Assembly: GCA_049965775.1 (NCBI GenBank) | Contig: JBMFVX010000117.1 | Location: forward strand, 1-9,483 | Origin: JABEVB01 sp049965775 | GTDB lineage: Bacteria > Planctomycetota > Phycisphaerae > WQYP01 | Length of the DNA: 9,483 nt | Direction: 5' to 3' | Part shown: piece after piece, positions 6,268 to 9,483 of the stretch | How the letters are laid out: the number at the start of each line of letters is the position of its first letter | Position numbering within the stretch: the stretch's first letter is position 1 | Made by a program: the position numbers and the translations under genes | The notes under the pieces: generated by a model | The model's database searches: none | Seen by the model: the letters and a program-made list of their open reading frames with translations, nothing else | Told to the model about the DNA's origin: nothing

Positions 6268-9200
6268 TTGAAAAAGCACATTCGATCGAGGGTGTTGGCG
6301 GTAAGTATTGCGGGCGCTTTGCTTGCAGGCGGCGTTCTGCCGCTCATTCCATTGGGCGTTGCCAGCGCCCAGTCGCAACCGTCGGCACAGGAATCGTTGG
6401 CTCGCGGCGGCGACCTCATAGGCCAGAAGGATTTTGCAACCGCCAAGAAGGTGCTTCTGGCGATTGATCCATCTCAGCTTTCCTCGGCCGACCGCACAAC
6501 ACTGGGCAACCTGCTCGTAGAGGCGGATAAGGGTATCGCGGCATCGGCCGTGACCAATCAGGTATTTCAAAATGCCCAGGCGTCCCTTGAAGATGGGCAT
6601 CTGGCGCACGCGGCGGCGCTTTATCAGCAGGTCATTTCCAGTCCGGACGTTTCAGCGCAGCTCAAGCAGGAAGCGCAGGAAAACCTCGCCCTGACCCAGG
6701 CTAAACAGAAAGAACTCGCGCCGGCCATGGGCGACCTGCTCAACAAGGCCATCGCCGCTTATAACAGCGGCAACCTCGCCCAAGCCGATGCGGACCTCAA
6801 TACCATCCGCGTTACCGGAGCTGACCTTGGCAGCCAAAATGCGGACATTTCCAAGTACCAGATGTTGATTGCCCAAAAACGCGTGGCTGAGGCCCAGGCG
6901 ATCGAACAAGCTGCGGCGAATAAGCTCGCCGCGCAGCAGCAGGCCCAGCAGGCCGCTGCGGCAAAGTCTCGTGCCGCCGCCGCGCAAACTGCCGCCGCGC
7001 AGGCAGCCGCGCAGCAGAAGGCTGCCGCGGCAAAGCAGGCCGCCGAGCAACAAGCTGCTCAGCAAAAGCTTGCCGCGCAGCAAGCGGCCGCGGCGCAACA
7101 GGCTGCGGAGCAGAAAGCTGCCCAAGAAGCGGCTGCCAAAGCAGCTGCCGAAAAGGCTGCCGCGGCACAACAAGCCGCGATGGCACAAGCTGCTGCTCAA
7201 AAGCAGCAGGAAGCAGCTCTTTTGGCGCAGCAACAACAGGCTGAAAGCCAGGCCGCAACAGCCCGTGCCGCTGCCACACAGGCGGCCGCCGAGGCTGCGG
7301 CGCGTCAACTCGCCGAGCAACAGGCTGCGGCCGCCGCACAAGCGAAGGCCCAGCAGGAAGCCGCCGCCAAGGCAAAGGCCGCGCAGGAGCAATCCGCTGC
7401 CGCCCAAGCGCAGCAAACGGCCAGTGCGCCGGCCAAGCCCGCACCCACCAATACGTCTTCCGCAGTCACAACTCCGTCAACGGCCGTGGCCGTGGTGACA
7501 CCGGCCCCGATGGCCAAGTCTGCGTCGGCGACTGCCACCGCCACCGCTCCGGCCAAGCCGATGATGACCGAAACGCAGAAGCAGGTGGATGCCGAGCGAG
7601 CTTCGATTCTGGTGGTCGCCGCCGATGATGCGGTTAAGGCGGCTCAATACCAGAAGGCCATTACGATGTACACCGATGCGATTGCGCTCGATCCATCCAA
7701 CCAGGCGGCGGTGATGGGTCGCAACTACGCCGAAAAACTCGCCACCGGCGAGCACGTCGGACTGCTCTCACAAACGCTTTACAACCAGGAAATTCTTTCG
7801 CAGCGGGCCACGGTGATCTTCAATAATGACCTGCGGCTTTCGTCGCAGGCCATGGCCGCCGGCAAGTATGCCGAGGCATTGGACCACGCCAACGACGCCG
7901 AGGCGGAAGTGACCGGCTCACGTAATTTATTCTCGCAGAGCGATTACGCTGCGATGCTCGCTCGAGCCCGCCAGCAGATTGCCGAGGTGCAAAATGCCCA
8001 GCAGCAGGCCCAGCAGCAGGCTCAAATTAAACAGGCCCAGCAGGTGGCGGTTGAGCAGCAAAGTCTCAAGGCCCGGCTGGCTGCCGAGCGTGCCAACCGC
8101 GTGAATCAACTCATGGGTACCGCCGAAGATTACCTTAAGCAGCAGCAGTACCAACAGGCGCTCGACACGTTGAACCAGGTGATTGAAATTGATCCTACCA
8201 ACAACAGCGCCCGCTTTGAGCGGCGCATGGTGCAGGATCAGATTGAATACAACAAGTGGAATCACTACAACAATCTGCGTTCACTGGAAACGCAGAAAAT
8301 GCACGTTCGCAACGAAGAAGAGTTGATTCCATACGAAAATCTGCTTATTTATCCCAGCGATTGGCCGGAGCTTAGCCGTCTTCGCGAAAGCGAGCAAACT
8401 GTTTCACAGTCGCCGGCCGATCAGGAGGTGGAACGGCGCTTGTCGGCCAATGTTCATCACATCGTGGCCAACCAGACTCCATTTGAAAACGTGATTGACA
8501 CGCTGCGCTCGGAAACCGGGACAAATATTGTTGTGAACTGGAGCGCCTTGGAGGCAGCCGGCGTTGAAAAAACCACACCCGTTACCCTGACCTTGCAAGA
8601 TGTGCCTTTTAAGAAGGTTCTGCAAACGGTGCTGCAACAGGTGCAGGGCGGCGGCGGCACCCAGTTGGGCTATAGCATTGATGAAGGCGTCATCACCATT
8701 TCCACCCATGACCAGCTTGCCCAAACCCAGGTGGTGCGCGTGTTTGACATTCAAGACCTGATCGTGCAGGCTCCCAACTTCAAAAATTTCCCCACCTTTA
8801 ATCTGCAATCTGCAACACAAAACAGCACCGCCCAGGTTTCAAGCTCTGGCGGCGGCGGCATTGGTAATGCTGGAGGTGGAGGCGGTCTTTTTGGCGGCGG
8901 TGGTGGCGGCGCTGGTGGCCAATCTGCCTCAACCGGCCAAAGCCGCACTGAACTGGTTTCTGAGATTACCAAGCTCATTGAAAACACGGTGGATCGTAAT
9001 TCATGGGTGGATAACGGCGGAACCGTCGGCACCATCCGCGAACTTAACGGCCAGCTTGTTATCAATCAGACGCCTGCTGACCAGCAGAAGATTGCGGCTC
9101 TGCTTACGCAGCTTCGTGAGGCTCGTTCAATTGAGATTTCGATTGAAGCTCGCTTCCTGCTGGTGTCCACCAACTTCCTCAACGACTTTGGTCTGGGCTG

Positions 9201-9483
9201 GAATCTGACGTTTAACAATGGATTTTTTGGCGGCAACGCGCAACCGCTGACCATTACCAACAATACCGCAAGTACCGCCATACCCGAGACCACCGGCGTC
9301 CCCGGATCGCTGGGTGCCAACAGTTTTGGCCCGGGCACGGGCAACGACTCCTTGGATGTTACCGGCGGCTTCGGCAGTGCGCTTTCGAGCTATCAGCTTA
9401 ACTTGCTGCTGCGGGCCACCCAGGAAGACAAGCACACTACCACGCTTACTGCACCCCGCGTAACGCTGTTTAATGGCCAGTCG
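6268..9483 (+). CDS. Secretin (PilQ/GspD class) with TPR and TolA-like Ala/Gln helical region, 3' end cut by the window
   Basis: 1072 codons are visible and the frame is open at the right edge. A signal peptide starts MKKHIRSR and ends ASA|QS at 34/35. TPR-like helical pairs lie at about 44-70, 101-126 and 155-183. A long Ala/Gln/Lys/Glu helix covers 204-385, followed by a Pro/Thr/Ala linker (387-431). More TPR-like units are at 449-482 (KAITMYTDAIALDPSN), 521-549 and 616-648 (QALDTLNQVIEIDPTN), with a second Gln-rich helix at 577-610. A secretin N-domain of the STN type spans 726-812 (PFENVIDTLRSETGTNIVV, VTLTLQDVPFKKVL) and ends at FDIQDLI (826-832). A glycine linker (861-884) and a second N-domain (895-952, GTIRELNGQLVINQTP) follow. 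The secretin core begins near 955 and shows TLTAPRVTLFNGQ (1059-1071), the conserved secretin signature. The protein should form the outer-membrane channel through which a pilus or secreted substrate passes; its TPR and helical parts lie in the periplasm. It corresponds to Amuc_1098 in the comparable Akkermansia locus. Secretin identity is secure; pilus versus type II secretion is open. Confidence 0.92.
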   Translation, partial: MKKHIRSRVLAVSIAGALLAGGVLPLIPLGVASAQSQPSAQESLARGGDLIGQKDFATAKKVLLAIDPSQLSSADRTTLGNLLVEADKGIAASAVTNQVFQNAQASLEDGHLAHAAALYQQVISSPDVSAQLKQEAQENLALTQAKQKELAPAMGDLLNKAIAAYNSGNLAQADADLNTIRVTGADLGSQNADISKYQMLIAQKRVAEAQAIEQAAANKLAAQQQAQQAAAAKSRAAAAQTAAAQAAAQQKAAAAKQAAEQQAAQQKLAAQQAAAAQQAAEQKAAQEAAAKAAAEKAAAAQQAAMAQAAAQKQQEAALLAQQQQAESQAATARAAATQAAAEAAARQLAEQQAAAAAQAKAQQEAAAKAKAAQEQSAAAQAQQTASAPAKPAPTNTSSAVTTPSTAVAVVTPAPMAKSASATATATAPAKPMMTETQKQVDAERASILVVAADDAVKAAQYQKAITMYTDAIALDPSNQAAVMGRNYAEKLATGEHVGLLSQTLYNQEILSQRATVIFNNDLRLSSQAMAAGKYAEALDHANDAEAEVTGSRNLFSQSDYAAMLARARQQIAEVQNAQQQAQQQAQIKQAQQVAVEQQSLKARLAAERANRVNQLMGTAEDYLKQQQYQQALDTLNQVIEIDPTNNSARFERRMVQDQIEYNKWNHYNNLRSLETQKMHVRNEEELIPYENLLIYPSDWPELSRLRESEQTVSQSPADQEVERRLSANVHHIVANQTPFENVIDTLRSETGTNIVVNWSALEAAGVEKTTPVTLTLQDVPFKKVLQTVLQQVQGGGGTQLGYSIDEGVITISTHDQLAQTQVVRVFDIQDLIVQAPNFKNFPTFNLQSATQNSTAQVSSSGGGGIGNAGGGGGLFGGGGGGAGGQSASTGQSRTELVSEITKLIENTVDRNSWVDNGGTVGTIRELNGQLVINQTPADQQKIAALLTQLREARSIEISIEARFLLVSTNFLNDFGLGWNLTFNNGFFGGNAQPLTITNNTASTAIPETTGVPGSLGANSFGPGTGNDSLDVTGGFGSALSSYQLNLLLRATQEDKHTTTLTAPRVTLFNGQS
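6877..7422 (+). repeat. Ala/Gln-rich low-complexity coding tract
   Basis: The codons of this stretch are almost all GCN, CAG/CAA, AAG and GAG. They encode an uninterrupted Ala/Gln/Lys/Glu helix of about 180 residues without proline or glycine, resembling domain II of TolA. The bias removes stop codons from other frames and so creates long spurious open frames on both strands. Confidence 0.85.
7996..8019 (+). repeat. Two tandem copies of a 12-base unit
   Basis: GCCCAGCAGCAG occurs twice back to back, encoding AQQQAQQQ (residues 577-584) in the second Gln-rich helix of the secretin-class protein. The unit preserves the reading frame, so copy-number change would only lengthen or shorten the helix. 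Confidence 0.8.

Noticed and set aside
6007..6609. Minus-strand frame of 200 codons spanning the gap and the secretin N-terminus
   Set aside because: It overlaps the signal peptide and TPR region on the other strand. The composition is irregular, with no motif or ribosome binding site.
6652..7444. Long minus-strand open frames (254 and 210 codons) rich in Leu/Gly/Arg or Pro/Arg
   Set aside because: They lie opposite the Ala/Gln tract, where GCN/CAG codons cannot give stops on the other strand. Their compositions are extreme and they lack start signals; the plus-strand frame is a continuous secretin-class protein.
6869..7498. Plus-strand frame of 209 codons, extremely Arg/Pro/Ser-rich
   Set aside because: It is the shifted reading of the Ala/Gln tract inside the secretin-class gene and does not resemble a real protein.
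7996..8060. CAG-rich repeats as a possible CRISPR or minisatellite
   Set aside because: The repeats are short, in frame, without spacers, and simply encode Gln/Ala helix within a continuous gene.

Overview
The window looks like part of a chromosome from the PVC superphylum, most likely a planctomycete (Phycisphaerae-like). This rests on three things read from the sequence without database searches: the moderately GC-rich composition, the set of large membrane-anchored proteins around a PilM-like ATPase and a TPR-bearing secretin, and the ISAzo13-type ('Rhodopirellula') transposase tail at the left edge. A verrucomicrobial or related origin cannot be excluded.

Layout, all genes on the + strand. 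Positions 1-51 are the last 16 codons of what looks like an ISAzo13-family transposase, so an insertion sequence seems to end just inside the window. Positions 52-493 hold no convincing gene and probably contain the promoter of the following cluster. From 494 on there are four large genes: (1) 494-2611, a PilM-type actin-like protein fused to a PilN-like membrane-anchored periplasmic part; (2) 2744-4165, a single-pass membrane protein with coiled coil and a C-terminal alpha/beta domain, PilO/Amuc_1100-like in architecture; (3) 4210-5961, a single-pass membrane protein with two FN3-like beta regions; (4) 6268 to the right edge, an exported TPR / Ala-Gln coiled-coil / secretin protein (PilQ/GspD class), cut off at the start of its secretin core. 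Genes 1-3 are spaced by 132 and 44 bases and look like one transcription unit. Gene 4 follows a 306-base gap with two small hairpins, so it may have its own promoter or be reached by readthrough.

Together the genes are best explained as the alignment subcomplex plus outer-membrane channel of a type IV pilus or type II secretion-like machine. The cytoplasmic PilM domain would connect the (unseen) assembly ATPases to inner-membrane proteins 1-3, whose periplasmic parts reach to the secretin. The set and order recall the Amuc_1101-1100-1099-1098 locus of Akkermansia. No pilB, pilT, pilC or pilin gene lies in the window.

The notable features are the PilM-PilN fusion, a TolA-like Ala/Gln helix inside the secretin, Gly/Pro/Asn-rich linkers in all four proteins, and the insertion sequence immediately upstream of the locus. 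I see no CRISPR array, tRNA, rRNA or defence system.
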